A stretch of DNA of 64,000 nt from Phytohabitans rumicis. Lineage in GTDB: Bacteria > Actinomycetota > Actinomycetes > Mycobacteriales > Micromonosporaceae. The stretch spans positions 868,001 through 932,000 of the forward strand of contig NZ_BLPG01000001.1 in the NCBI RefSeq assembly GCF_011764445.1, given 5' to 3'. Numbering within the stretch: position 1 is the stretch's first letter; every line of letters starts with the position of its first letter. Below, one piece after another: positions 18,802 through 27,312 of this stretch. The position numbers were made by a program, and so were the translations under genes. The notes under the pieces were generated by a model. That model saw only the letters and a program-made list of their open reading frames with translations. It made no database searches and was not told the DNA's origin.

Positions 18802-19767
18802 TCATCCGGCACTCTCGCCGAGCGCGCGCTGGTATCGCCCGGCGAGCTTGCGCAGCGCTTCGGCCAGCTCCGGCGAGTCCACAATGGTGAAGTCGGCGTC
18901 CAGCAGCCCCAGGTAGAGGGCCAGCATCTCGGGATGGTCCGAGCCCGGCTCGAACGCGCACCGGTCCGGGCCCAGCGCCTGCACGTCGACGGGGATCGGC
19001 AGCCGGTCCCGCACGTACGCCGCGGACGCGTGCACGATCACCCGCGCCCGGTACCGCCAGGTGGCCTCGCCGACGCCGCGCGCCACCCGCGCGGCGATCT
19101 CCCGGTCGGGCGGCAGCGCGCGGGGCGGGAAGCGCGGCCCGGCCGGCGTCCGCGGCGCCATCCGGTCGACCCGGAACGTCCGCCAGTCGTCGCGGTCCAG
19201 GTCCCAGGCCACCAGGTACCAGCGCTGGCGGTCGTTCACCAGGCGGTACGGCTCGACCGAGCGCTCGCTTGCCGCCCCCTCGTGCGTCCGGTAGTCGAAC
19301 CGGAGGCGCTCGTGGTCCCGGCAGGCACTGGCGATCAGGGTCAACACGTCCGGGTCCACCCGCGGCCCGCGCGCCGGCACCGGCAGCGCATACGAACCGA
19401 ACGCGCCGACCCGGCGGCGCAGCCGCGACGGGAGCACCTGTTGCAGCTTGGCCAGCGCCCGCACCGACGTCTCCTCGATGCCCGCGATGGATCCGCTGGC
19501 GGCGGTCCGCAACCCGACCGCGACCGCCACCGCCTCGTCCTCGTCCAGCAGCAGCGGCGGCAGGGCGCCGTGCGTGCCGAGCCGGTATCCGCCGGCCACG
19601 CCGGGCCGCGCGTCGACCGGGTAGCCCAGCTCGCGCAGCCGCTCGATGTCGTTGCGGATGGTGCGGCCGGTGACGCCGAGCCGCTCGGCGAGCTGGCTGC
19701 CGGTCCAGTCGCGCCGCGCCTGGAACAGCGACAGCAGCCGTAGCAAACGCGCGGAAGTCTCCAACAT
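18802..19767 (-). CDS. WYL-domain (YafY-type) transcriptional regulator
   Basis: 321 aa. N-terminal HTH_11 domain ([34 protein letters not shown] split across helices), a WYL domain around residues 150-220 ([21 protein letters not shown]) and a C-terminal WCX extension. It is divergent from the epoxide hydrolase gene across about 60 bp, so it probably controls that gene and itself. The WYL core is W-Y-L as expected, indicating ligand-sensing capacity. Confidence 0.88.
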   Translation of the reverse strand: MLETSARLLRLLSLFQARRDWTGSQLAERLGVTGRTIRNDIERLRELGYPVDARPGVAGGYRLGTHGALPPLLLDEDEAVAVAVGLRTAASGSIAGIEETSVRALAKLQQVLPSRLRRRVGAFGSYALPVPARGPRVDPDVLTLIASACRDHERLRFDYRTHEGAASERSVEPYRLVNDRQRWYLVAWDLDRDDWRTFRVDRMAPRTPAGPRFPPRALPPDREIAARVARGVGEATWRYRARVIVHASAAYVRDRLPIPVDVQALGPDRCAFEPGSDHPEMLALYLGLLDADFTIVDSPELAEALRKLAGRYQRALGESAG

Positions 19768-19829
19768 TCTTCGAGCCTCGGGGAAATCTAGGAACGGACC
19801 TTTCCTCTATTGTTCATAGCCTGCTCCCT

Positions 19830-20954
19830 ATGACCGAGACAATCCAGCCCTTCCGCATCGAGATCCCGCAGGCCGACCTGGACTACCTGCACGACCGGCT
19901 GGCCCACGCCCGCTGGCCCGGCGAGCTGCCCGGCGCCGGGTGGACCCGCGGGATGCCGCTGGCCCAGCTGACCGAGCTGGCCGAGTACTGGCGCACCCAG
20001 TACGACTGGCGGGCGCAGGAGGCGAGCCTCAACCGGTACCCGCAGTTCATCACCGAGATCGACGGGCAGCCGATCCACTTCCTGCACGTCCGGTCCGACC
20101 GGCCCGGCGCCAAGCCGCTGCTGATCACGCACGGCTTCCCCAGCTCCGTCGCCGAGTTCCTGCGCCTCATCGAGCCGCTGGTCGATCCCGCCGAGGGCCA
20201 GGCGTTCCACGTCGTGGCGCCGTCCCTGCCCGGGTACGCCTTCTCCACCCCGCTGGCCGGGGCCGGCTGGACGATGGGGCGCACCGCGCGCGCCTGGGTC
20301 GAGCTGATGCGCCGCCTCGGCTACGACCGGTACGGCGTACACGGCGGCGACATCGGCGCCGGCGTCTCCGGCGTGGTGGGCGGCCTCGACGGCGCGCACG
20401 TGATCGGCGTGCACGTGGTGACCGATCCGCTGACCGCCGCGAACACCGCCACGTTCCTGCCCGGCATGGCCGACCGCCTCGACCCGAACGACCCGGTCGA
20501 CAAGCTGATCCTCGACCGGATGGACGCCTTCCGCACCGACGGCTCCGGCTACCTGGCCATCCAGAACAGCCGGCCGCAGACCATCGGCTACGGCCTGGTC
20601 GACTCGCCGCTGCTGCAGCTGGCCTGGATCGCCGAGAAGGTACACGAGTGGACCGACCTGCCTGTCGACCGCGACCAACTGCTGACCAACGTCAGCCTGT
20701 ACTGGTTCACCGGTTCCGGCGCCAGCGCCGCGCACACCCTGTACGAGCAGGCCCACTCGCACGACTGGGGCGCGCCGCCGACCGCACCGCAGGGGTTCGC
20801 GGTCTTCGGCGCCGACGAGACGGTCCGCAGGCTGATCCCCGTACCAGCGGGCACGCACTGGACCGAGTTCGACCGCGGCCTGCACTTCCCGGCGCTGGAG
20901 GCCCCCGCCCAACTGGCCGCCGACCTGCGCACCTTCTTCACGCCACTGAGCTGA
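19830..20954 (+). CDS. Epoxide hydrolase (microsomal-type, alpha/beta fold)
   Basis: 374 aa. The N-terminal EHN domain ([23 protein letters not shown]) is followed by the alpha/beta core: oxyanion HGFPSS, nucleophile elbow HGGDIGAG (Asp nucleophile) and C-terminal acid/His region [19 protein letters not shown]. Converts epoxides to diols. No signal peptide. A 15-bp inverted repeat follows the stop. Probably regulated by the divergent WYL protein. The substrate is unknown. Confidence 0.88.
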   Translation: MTETIQPFRIEIPQADLDYLHDRLAHARWPGELPGAGWTRGMPLAQLTELAEYWRTQYDWRAQEASLNRYPQFITEIDGQPIHFLHVRSDRPGAKPLLITHGFPSSVAEFLRLIEPLVDPAEGQAFHVVAPSLPGYAFSTPLAGAGWTMGRTARAWVELMRRLGYDRYGVHGGDIGAGVSGVVGGLDGAHVIGVHVVTDPLTAANTATFLPGMADRLDPNDPVDKLILDRMDAFRTDGSGYLAIQNSRPQTIGYGLVDSPLLQLAWIAEKVHEWTDLPVDRDQLLTNVSLYWFTGSGASAAHTLYEQAHSHDWGAPPTAPQGFAVFGADETVRRLIPVPAGTHWTEFDRGLHFPALEAPAQLAADLRTFFTPLS

Positions 20955-20963
20955 GCCGGCCGA

Positions 20964-21002
20964 GTTGGTGGCCGCCCGCGAACAAACCGGGCGACCACCA
21001 AC
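20964..21002. terminator. Bidirectional terminator-like hairpin
   Basis: Arms 20964-20978 (GTTGGTGGCCGCCCG) and 20988-21002 pair over 15 bp with one mismatch and a 9-nt loop. It lies between the convergent ends of the epoxide hydrolase gene and the RiPP precursor gene, so it probably terminates both. There is no long U-tract, as is common in high-GC actinobacteria. Confidence 0.7.
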
Positions 21003-21014
21003 CCCGGTGGCGCG

Positions 21015-21224
21015 TCACCAGAAGATGACGCCGGTGTGGCCGGGCTTCGGGTCGGTCTCGCTGTGCGCCTCCGTGTCGCCGCCGGCGTTGTCGAACCGCC
21101 GCTTGATGCTCACCAGCGTGTCGACCTCGTCGGCGGACAGCGTCGACAGCACCGCGTGCTGGTCGGCGGACAGATCGGCCAGGTCGATGCCGGCGGCTGC
21201 GAACCGGTCGATGGACTGTGGCAT
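21015..21224 (-). CDS. Putative RiPP precursor peptide ending in GVIFW
   Basis: 69 aa, last gene of the radical SAM operon. ATG 21224 has a near-perfect GGAGGAGG 8 nt upstream, embedded in the end of the exporter gene, implying strong translation. The N-terminal two thirds (IDLADLSADQHAVL, then LSADEVDTLVSIKRRFD) is helical and leader-like. A GGD segment then leads to a polar tail, TEAHSETDPKPGHTGVIFW. There are no Cys residues, and the only aromatics outside two leader Phe are in the terminal FW, so thioether chemistry is excluded and C-terminal Trp/Phe/His modification is likely. Class and product are not recognised. Confidence 0.82.
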   Translation of the reverse strand: MPQSIDRFAAAGIDLADLSADQHAVLSTLSADEVDTLVSIKRRFDNAGGDTEAHSETDPKPGHTGVIFW

Positions 21225-21229
21225 GGGTT

Positions 21230-22513
21230 TCACCTCCTCCCGATGGTGTCGCTGGACGCGGTCGCCCGGTCGGGCGTCGCGGGCTCTGTGAGGTCGGGCG
21301 TCGCGGGGTCCGGACTCAGCCGGCGCTGCCCGGCGAGGGTCACCAGGCCGAGCCCGGCCAGGCCGGCGCCGGCCACGGCGAACAGCCAGCCCACCCGGGT
21401 GTGGGCGAGCACGGCCGCGCCCGCCGCCGGGGCGGCGATCTGGAGTACGGCCGGCACGAAGGCGATCGCGGTCCAGACCCGGCCGAGGAGGCGTTCCGGG
21501 GTGCTGCGCTGCACGACCGTGGGGAAACCGACCAGGACGCCCGCCCCGGCGGCACCGATGACCAACCCGGCGGCGAGGAGGGCGGCGCCGGGGACGGAAC
21601 GGCCGGCGAGCGCGGCCGATCCGGCCAGGGCCACGGTGGCGCCGGTGACGAGCTGACCCGCGGCGATGACGGTGAAGGGCCGCACGGCCGCGCCCCAGCG
21701 GGCGAGCACGGCCGCGCCCGCTACGCCGCCCAGCCCGACGGTGGCCACCACGTACCCGAAATAGGCCGGTGCCAGCCCGAGGGCCGGCAGCGCCAGCGGA
21801 AGCATGGAGTCGAACAGGACGGCGAGGAACACGGTCGCGCCAAGCGCGACGACCGTCAGCCGCAGCGCGGCATCGCGGACGACGAACGACAGGCCCTCGC
21901 GCAGCTGGGCCAGGTACCCGCCGGTCGGTGGCGGTGCAGTGCGCGGCGGCAGCCGCAGCCCGGCCAGGATGGCCGCGCTGGCCAGGAACGAGACGGCGTT
22001 GGCCGCGATCAGCGTCGGCGGGGAGGCGACCGCGAGCAGGCCACCGCCGATCGCCGGGCCGGCCACCTTCAGCGCCTGCGTCATGGTCTGCAGCAACGCG
22101 TTCGCCGGGATCAGCCCGGCGGTGGGCACGCAGCGCTGCAGCGCCCGCTGCGCGGTCGGCGCGAACGCGACCGCGCCGACCGAGCGCAGCGCCAGCAGCG
22201 CGGCCAGTGGCAGCGGGCCGGGCGCGAACACCATCGCGAGGGTGAGCGCGGCGCGCCCCAGGTCGGCGCCGACCAGCACCGGGCGCACCGGCCAGCGGTC
22301 CACCAGCACGCCGATGAACGGCGCCGCGACGTGCGGCAGCGCCACCGCCACCGCGACGGCGGCCAGGCCGGACGGCCCCTGCTGCCACACGGCGACGACG
22401 AGCACGGCTACGGCCACGAAGTCGAGCCAGTCGCCCAGCGTCGAGGTCAGCGAGCTGAAAAACAGCACACGGTACGGACGCAGCCGCAACGGGCTCGGCG
22501 GGCGGGCGGTCAT
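21230..22513 (-). CDS. MFS transporter (probable RiPP exporter)
   Basis: About 427 aa with around 12 hydrophobic segments, MFS_3/enterobactin-exporter-like. The N-terminus PYRVLFFSSLTSTLGDWLDF and loop FIGVLVDRWPVRPVLVGADL (motif A region) are typical. The C-terminal tail is Pro/Thr/Asp-rich and cytoplasmic. ATG 22513 overlaps the oxidase stop (ATGA) and its 3' end carries the precursor's ribosome-binding site. Most likely exports the mature peptide. Confidence 0.87.
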   Translation of the reverse strand: MTARPPSPLRLRPYRVLFFSSLTSTLGDWLDFVAVAVLVVAVWQQGPSGLAAVAVAVALPHVAAPFIGVLVDRWPVRPVLVGADLGRAALTLAMVFAPGPLPLAALLALRSVGAVAFAPTAQRALQRCVPTAGLIPANALLQTMTQALKVAGPAIGGGLLAVASPPTLIAANAVSFLASAAILAGLRLPPRTAPPPTGGYLAQLREGLSFVVRDAALRLTVVALGATVFLAVLFDSMLPLALPALGLAPAYFGYVVATVGLGGVAGAAVLARWGAAVRPFTVIAAGQLVTGATVALAGSAALAGRSVPGAALLAAGLVIGAAGAGVLVGFPTVVQRSTPERLLGRVWTAIAFVPAVLQIAAPAAGAAVLAHTRVGWLFAVAGAGLAGLGLVTLAGQRRLSPDPATPDLTEPATPDRATASSDTIGRR

Positions 22514-23226
22514 CGGCGCTCCCTCCCCGTCGACGAGGCGTGCCGCTCGCGGACCCCGGCCGCGATCTCCCGGACCGTCCCGGCGGTGTGCAGCGCGCTG
22601 ACCCCGATGAGCGCCTCGTGCCGGGCGGTCAGCGGCAGCGCGTCCAGCAGCCGGTAGACGTCGGCGCGGTGCTTCTGGTCGAGTACGGCGTGCCGTTCCA
22701 GCGACCGGAACGCGGCCGGCGGCAGACCGGTGAGCCCGGCGAGGTGCCCGGCGGTGGCCGGCTGCGGCGGGTAGCCCTCCAGGACCGCGATGTGGCCCAG
22801 TAGTGCGATGGGGTGCACGTGGCGGATCCAGTAGTACTGGGCGCCGACGAGTGCGGCGACCGAGCCGCCGACCAGCAGGCCGGCGAGGTCGACCGGGTCG
22901 CCGCCCGCGGCCGCGTAGTCCTCCTCGACCCACCGATCGTGGCCGTACTCCTCGCGGATGTGCCGGGCGAGGTAGGCGGCGAACTCGTCGGCGACCGGGT
23001 CACCGGTGCGGGCCAGGCACGCCTCGGCGGCGGCCAGCATCAGCGGCACGGTGGCGCGGATGGTGCCGTGCATGACCCGCAGCCAGGCCAGGTAGGTCTC
23101 GGCGGGCGCCGGACCGTCCCACATACGGGTCATCTCGGCGAGCATCGCCGGGACGGTGAGTCGCAGCTTCGCGGTCAGCCGCGCACCCGCGGTGGCGGGC
23201 GCGGGTGTATTCGTCGTGAGCGTCAT
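22510..23226 (-). CDS. Haem-oxygenase-like diiron oxidase/oxygenase (HDO; TenA/PqqC-like fold)
   Basis: 238 aa, all helical. The ligand pattern of haem-oxygenase-like diiron proteins is visible: EEYGHD (Glu92/93, His96, Asp97), VLEG (Glu150) and HAVLDQKH (His179, Asp183, His186), with an extra His in the first helix (MHGT). Such enzymes perform N-oxygenation, C-C cleavage or desaturation using O2. Start ATG 23226 overlaps the restored radical SAM stop as TGATG; the stop overlaps the exporter start. Its presence in a radical SAM peptide operon implies an oxidative second step on the peptide (inference). Confidence 0.82.
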   Translation of the reverse strand: MTLTTNTPAPATAGARLTAKLRLTVPAMLAEMTRMWDGPAPAETYLAWLRVMHGTIRATVPLMLAAAEACLARTGDPVADEFAAYLARHIREEYGHDRWVEEDYAAAGGDPVDLAGLLVGGSVAALVGAQYYWIRHVHPIALLGHIAVLEGYPPQPATAGHLAGLTGLPPAAFRSLERHAVLDQKHRADVYRLLDALPLTARHEALIGVSALHTAGTVREIAAGVRERHASSTGRERR

Positions 23227-24208
23227 CAGGATTCCCTTCCGAACAGCGCCTCGACGGCGATGCCGGCCCGCGGGTCGGCGGCGACCAGGTCGTGCGCGCG
23301 CCAGCAGGGCTGGCAGATGCCCTCGTACCGGTCGTCGGCCAGCGCGCCGAGGCCGGGCAGTCTGGCCAGGTCGGTCAGGGGACGGTGGCCACCGCCCGGA
23401 GCAGCGGGGCGGCGCGCAGCGATCGGAGTGCCGCCACCAGTTCGTGCCGGTCGCGGACCTGCCGGCGCAGCGCGGCGGGCCCGGCGCCGAGCACCAGCGC
23501 CTCGTTGCAACAGCCGATGACCGTTCCGTCGTAGCGGATGGTCGGTGCCTTGGTCATCCGGCAGGGTGTGAAGTGGTCCAGCCGGTGCCGCGTGGTGATC
23601 TGGAAGACGGACCGGCCGCGCCCCAGCGCCAGGTTCGGCACCCGGTTCAGGTCCGCGTGGCGCGTCCAGTCCGGTCCAAAGAGGTCTGTCAGAACCTCGC
23701 CGGCGTACCCGGCGACGTCGGGCTGGTCGAGGATCTGCACGACGAGGCGGCAGCCGGCCGCGGCGATGAACCCGGCCGCCCGGCGGAACCGCTCCATGCT
23801 CACGGTGCCCTGGTGGAAGCTGTCGGTGCTGAGGAAGACCGTGCCGGTCATCCGGAGCACCTCCGCGATCCACGGTTGGCAGCGCGCGCCGGTCGCCCAG
23901 AACCCACTGGTGAACACGACCGTGGCCTTGCCGGCGTCGCGGACCTGGCGCACCGCGAGGGGCAGCGCTCGCCGTTCCACGAACGGTTCACCGCCGGAGA
24001 TGGCGACCGCCTCGATCTCGGCGACCGAGCAGATGCCGGCGACGATCTCGGCGAACAGCGGGAAGTCGGCGACGGTCGGGCTGTCCGGGCGGGAGTCGAC
24101 GGAGCAGTGTGCGCAGCCGACCGGGCAGCGGTCGGTGATGAACAGCAGGACCGTCTTGCCGTACGTCCCGCGCAGCCGTTCGGCCTCCGCGAAGGTCAGC
24201 CGTCTCAT
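23226..24208 (-). CDS. Radical SAM enzyme 1 with SPASM-like C-terminal cysteines, one frameshift
   Basis: Generates a 5'-deoxyadenosyl radical for peptide modification. The cluster motif is CPVGCAHC (Cys28, 32, 35), followed by ISGGEPF. Auxiliary-cluster cysteines appear as TPCRMTKAPTIRYDGTVIGCC. ATG 24208 overlaps the upstream radical SAM stop (ATGA). The reading frame stops early at 23375, because one base is missing in the G4 run 23378-23381. Adding it gives VPLTDLARLPGLG, then YEGICQPCWRAH (a CxxC pair), and ends at TGA 23228-23226, exactly coupled to the diiron oxidase start. The coupling strongly supports the restored frame. Intact length is about 327 aa. Confidence 0.85.
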
Positions 24209-25293
24209 GATCGGTCCAGCCCGAGGGTGACCAGTTCGCTGTGCGGTGCCGAGCCGTAGCGGCCGCTGAACGCCTTGGCGGGGCTCGCCTCGGCCATCCG
24301 CTGGACGGCGGCCTCCAGCGCGCTCCCGGTGGCCGAGGTCAGGTACCGGTCCAACGCGGCGTCGAGTCCGGCGTCGGTGCCGAGCGTGACGCATGTGCCG
24401 CAGTAGCCGCCGGAGGCGCCGTCCGCCGGCGAGGTCTGGAACCGGGCCCGCAGCTCGATGGGGCCGAGCAGGCGCAGTCCGCGTAGCAGGTGCCGCCGCA
24501 GCGAACGCTCCCGTAGGACCGGCCACGGATCCCGGGCGGCGTCGCCGAGCACCAGGTGGGCGGGGCGGGTCCGGGCCACCAACTCCTGGTTGCAGCAGGC
24601 GAGAACGGTGCCGTCGTAGTGCACCAGCGGCCAGGACGTGAGCAGGCACGGCTGCGGCCCACCCGGGGCGTGGGACGCGGGCGTGGTGGGGGTGCCCGGG
24701 TCGTGGCGCTTGGCCCGCCCCACGGCATTGACCACGCCGACGAGCATCGGCACCTCGTCGGCGAACTCGCGCCGCGCCGAGGCGATCAGGTCGGCCAGGT
24801 ACGGGTCGTCCGGGTCGCGGCCGGTCAGCTGCAGGCTGATCGCCGGCACGATCTGGCGGATCTCGTGCAGCGCCCGGAACACGTCCGCGCGGCTGACCTC
24901 CCGTTCGTGGAACTCGTCGAGGCTGGCGGTGAAGTGGTCGACCGCGGCGATCGCCCGGCGCAGCGCGGCCGGCAGCTTGCCGCCGCCGCGGGCGAAGTAC
25001 ATTCCGGAGACCACGCCCGAGCGGGTGCCCGCCGCCCGGGCGGTTTCGGCGAGGTCGCGGACGAGCCCGGCGCGCAGCAGCGGCTCGCCGCCGGACATGT
25101 AGAGCACGTGCGGCCGGCACTGCGCGGTGAAGGACGCGACGATCCGCCGGAACGGCTCCTCGGCGTACTGCTCGCTGGTCATCAGCGACTCCGTGCTGCA
25201 ATGCGCGCACGACAGCGGGCAGCGGCGGGTCAGCGCGAGGAACAGCCCGGCGGTCGGGACCAGCCGGAGACGGACTATCTCAGCAAGGTGCAC
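24205..25293 (-). CDS. Radical SAM enzyme 2 with SPASM-like C-terminal cysteines
   Basis: About 362 aa from GTG 25293, chosen because GGAGG sits 8 nt upstream; GTG 25302 lies on top of that site. The cluster motif is CPLSCAHC (Cys25, 29, 32), with MSGGEPLL next. The C-terminal cysteines match enzyme 1: QPCLLTSWPLVHYDGTVLACC and GGYCGTC. The two enzymes are paralogues with the same architecture, probably acting on different residues of the precursor. The 5' end overlaps the S8 protease gene by 14 nt. SPASM-type peptide modifiers make C-C, thioether or ether crosslinks; with no Cys in the precursor, aromatic C-C or ether chemistry is favoured. Confidence 0.87.
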   Translation of the reverse strand: MHLAEIVRLRLVPTAGLFLALTRRCPLSCAHCSTESLMTSEQYAEEPFRRIVASFTAQCRPHVLYMSGGEPLLRAGLVRDLAETARAAGTRSGVVSGMYFARGGGKLPAALRRAIAAVDHFTASLDEFHEREVSRADVFRALHEIRQIVPAISLQLTGRDPDDPYLADLIASARREFADEVPMLVGVVNAVGRAKRHDPGTPTTPASHAPGGPQPCLLTSWPLVHYDGTVLACCNQELVARTRPAHLVLGDAARDPWPVLRERSLRRHLLRGLRLLGPIELRARFQTSPADGASGGYCGTCVTLGTDAGLDAALDRYLTSATGSALEAAVQRMAEASPAKAFSGRYGSAPHSELVTLGLDRS

Positions 25294-26128
25294 TGTGGAC
25301 ACCTCCGTTGTGGGGAAGAGCCAGGTTGTCGGCGATGGCGGCCAGCACGGTTCGGACGTGCTGGGCGGAGAGCTTGGGGTGGGCGCCGAGGATCCGGGCG
25401 CACAGGCCGGTGACGTTCGCCGCGGCGAAACTGTTGCCGTACAACGGCTGCGTCCCGGTGCTCGGGGCGGTGCCGTAGGCGAAGAAGTCGACGGGCGGTT
25501 CGGGGTTCACTTCCAGGTGCTCGCGGTCGGCGACCCCGTGCGAGCCGACCGAGATGACCGACGGGAACCGCCACGGGACGCTGGACACGGCCCGGTTGTG
25601 CGCGGCCGCGACGACCGTCGTGCCGCCGCCGACGTACGCCCGGTCGCACAGGTGCCGCAGCGCCTCGTGCAGATCCGGGCGCCGGGTGGACATGCTGACG
25701 TTCACGACGGCGAAGCCCTGGCTCAGCGCCCACTCCAGGGCGGTAACCAGATCCTCGCCGGCGCAGCGCAGGCCCGGGCCGAGGACGCGTACGCTGACCA
25801 GCCGGCACGCCGGCGCCAGCGACCGGACGATCCGGGCGCAGGCGGTGCCGTGGTCGGTGGCCCGGCTCGGGTCGGCCGCCGCCGTTGCGGCAGGGTCGGC
25901 GACGATCCGCCGCCCGTCCGGCCCGTCGGCTATCCGGTACGCCGCGACCGGCTCGCCGCCCGGGAACAGGTCGCCGTGTACGCCGCCGTCGAGCAGGCAG
26001 ACGCCCGCCCCGGCACCGGAGCCGTCGCCGAACGCCCACGCGCGGGTGAGTCCGGGCGGCCGGGCCACCCGGGCGGCCGGCATCGGGAGCCCGCGCGAGG
26101 AGTGCGCGGCCGACAGTCGCACGATCAT
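25280..26128 (-). CDS. Subtilisin-like (S8) serine protease, cytoplasmic, RiPP operon
   Basis: 282 aa. The catalytic triad is visible: CLLDGG (Asp47), DHGTA (His93) and GNSFAA (Ser233), with the oxyanion Asn in AAAHN (Asn178). There is no signal peptide and no pro-domain, so it should act in the cytoplasm, fitting a leader peptidase that matures the 69-aa precursor. ATG 26128 with AAGGGG upstream is preferred over GTG 26131. First gene of the operon; the following radical SAM gene overlaps its end. Confidence 0.87.
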   Translation of the reverse strand: MIVRLSAAHSSRGLPMPAARVARPPGLTRAWAFGDGSGAGAGVCLLDGGVHGDLFPGGEPVAAYRIADGPDGRRIVADPAATAAADPSRATDHGTACARIVRSLAPACRLVSVRVLGPGLRCAGEDLVTALEWALSQGFAVVNVSMSTRRPDLHEALRHLCDRAYVGGGTTVVAAAHNRAVSSVPWRFPSVISVGSHGVADREHLEVNPEPPVDFFAYGTAPSTGTQPLYGNSFAAANVTGLCARILGAHPKLSAQHVRTVLAAIADNLALPHNGGVHSAPC

Positions 26129-26132
26129 CACC

Positions 26133-26160
26133 CCTTCCGCGACTACTGCTGTGCGGAAGG
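26133..26160 (-). promoter_or_regulatory. Hairpin overlapping the ribosome-binding site of the RiPP operon
   Basis: CCTTCCGC (26133-26140 on the + strand) is perfectly inverted at 26153-26160 around a 12-nt loop. On the transcribed minus strand, the downstream arm includes the AAGG part of the S8 gene's Shine-Dalgarno sequence, directly before ATG 26128. Folding would hide it. Whether this is regulatory or chance is not decidable here. Confidence 0.4.
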
Positions 26161-26260
26161 ATCGACGCGGACCGTCAGCCCGCCGTCATCACCACGTCAT
26201 GGCGGCGACATATTGCCGGGCCTGGCGACGTGTACGCGGTTGCGCGCTGGTTGGCTAGAT

Positions 26261-26613
26261 CTATGGAAATTTTGAGGTTCAGGATCGAGTTCTGAGCTGC
26301 CGCGACGTCCGTCGCGGTCCGGGCCGTCGCTCCCGCGGCCTCACCCGCGCGGTCCACAATCATCCCCGGCGGGCGGTGCGCGTCGCGGGGCCGCATAGAT
26401 CTTGGTGACTTGTTGTTGCTGGGACGACAATAAGTCACCAAGATCTATGCGTGCTGCCGTGTAAATGCGGCATATCGGCCGGCACCCATCCGACCGGCCT
26501 CAATGGAGTTGCACGCGGAGGGTGAGGCCGCGGGAGCAACGGCCTGGACCACGACGAGCGTCGCGGCAGCTCAATATTTTGATTTCCTCACCCTCACCGC
26601 GAGACGTCTCTAG
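26261..26613. repeat. Inverted-arm repeat element, copy B (~350 bp)
   Basis: Fills the gap between the RiPP operon head and the giant-protein cassette. The left arm (about 26261-26355) and right arm (about 26500-26613) are imperfect inverted copies of the dispersed arm that begins GAGCTGCCGCGACG. Outer ends read CTATGGAAATTTTGAGG and, inverted at the other side, CTAGAGACGTCTCGCGG. The centre holds an independent perfect hairpin. No ORF of coding quality is seen inside. It may be a MITE-like element; no target duplication was recognised. Confidence 0.72.
26393..26450. repeat. Perfect 19-bp hairpin inside repeat element B
   Basis: The left arm 26393-26411 (GCATAGATCTTGGTGACTT) is perfectly inverted at 26432-26450. 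The 20-nt loop begins with TTGTTG and ends with CGACAA plus a few bases, which can extend the stem with a wobble. Notably AT-rich for this genome. Its function is unknown: terminator, RNA structure, or an older insertion in the element. Confidence 0.75.
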
Positions 26614-26775
26614 TCCTGCGGCCGGAGCCTCATGCCGTTGTCAAGAGTGGGCGAGAAACCTGTCGGTCGGTGCGCAACAACCCGCTCGCTGTCCTCGATC
26701 CGACTGTGGCTCTGGCGGAACCGTCCAGGATGGACCCGACGCGGACCGGGGGACCGCGGCTGGGAGGCGACGGCC

Positions 26776-27312
26776 ATGACCGCTCCACTGCCCGGCGAGG
26801 TTGGCATTCCGATCCAGGTCAGCGAGCAGCAGCTGACGGTCATGCTGCGCGAGGCGTTCGCCCGCGGCGAGGACCCGAACGTGCCGTTCGTCTGGCAGGA
26901 CCTGGACAGCGAGCTCTTCGTCGATCTTCGTACGCTGCGCGTGGCGCTGCGCGACGGGCTGCTGCTCGTGGGCTTGACGGTCCGCTGTGACGAGACCGGC
27001 GGCGACCGCGGGGAAGGCATCGAGCTGGTGGTCCCGATCGCGCTCGGCAGCCAGGCGGAGCCGGCCGGCTTGGTCGGCACCGTCGAGACCGCGGCGCGGG
27101 GCCCGTCTGCGCTGGTGGTCGCGGTGTGGGGCGAGACGGTGGTGGCGGCGACCTGGCTCGCGTTTCTGGCGGTCTGCCGTGAGGTGGCCGGGCGTGCCGG
27201 GCTCGACGCGAAGCGCCAGCCGCTGCTGCCCGGCGCGGTGTGGGCGGCGCCTGGCCGGCTCGGGGTCGTGCCGCAGGCGCGCCACGCCATCGACCAGGCG
27301 GGCCTGTCGTGA
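26776..27312 (+). CDS. Hypothetical protein, first gene of the giant-protein cassette
   Basis: 178 aa, not recognised. ATG 26776 has GGGAGG upstream; upstream in-frame starts lack one. It has no signal peptide and mixes amphipathic helices (QLTVMLREAFARG, TWLAFLAVCREVAG) with beta strands (LFVDLRTLRVAL, GIELVVPIAL). Its stop is overlapped by the GTG of the giant gene (GTGA), so the two products are made together. Probably a small partner or chaperone-like subunit (inference from coupling only). Confidence 0.72.
   Translation: MTAPLPGEVGIPIQVSEQQLTVMLREAFARGEDPNVPFVWQDLDSELFVDLRTLRVALRDGLLLVGLTVRCDETGGDRGEGIELVVPIALGSQAEPAGLVGTVETAARGPSALVVAVWGETVVAATWLAFLAVCREVAGRAGLDAKRQPLLPGAVWAAPGRLGVVPQARHAIDQAGLS

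Noticed and set aside
26620-26775. Small frame upstream of the first cassette gene, extending it by 48 codons
   Set aside because: No ribosome-binding site at the earlier start; Arg/Trp-rich extension. ATG 26776 has GGGAGG.
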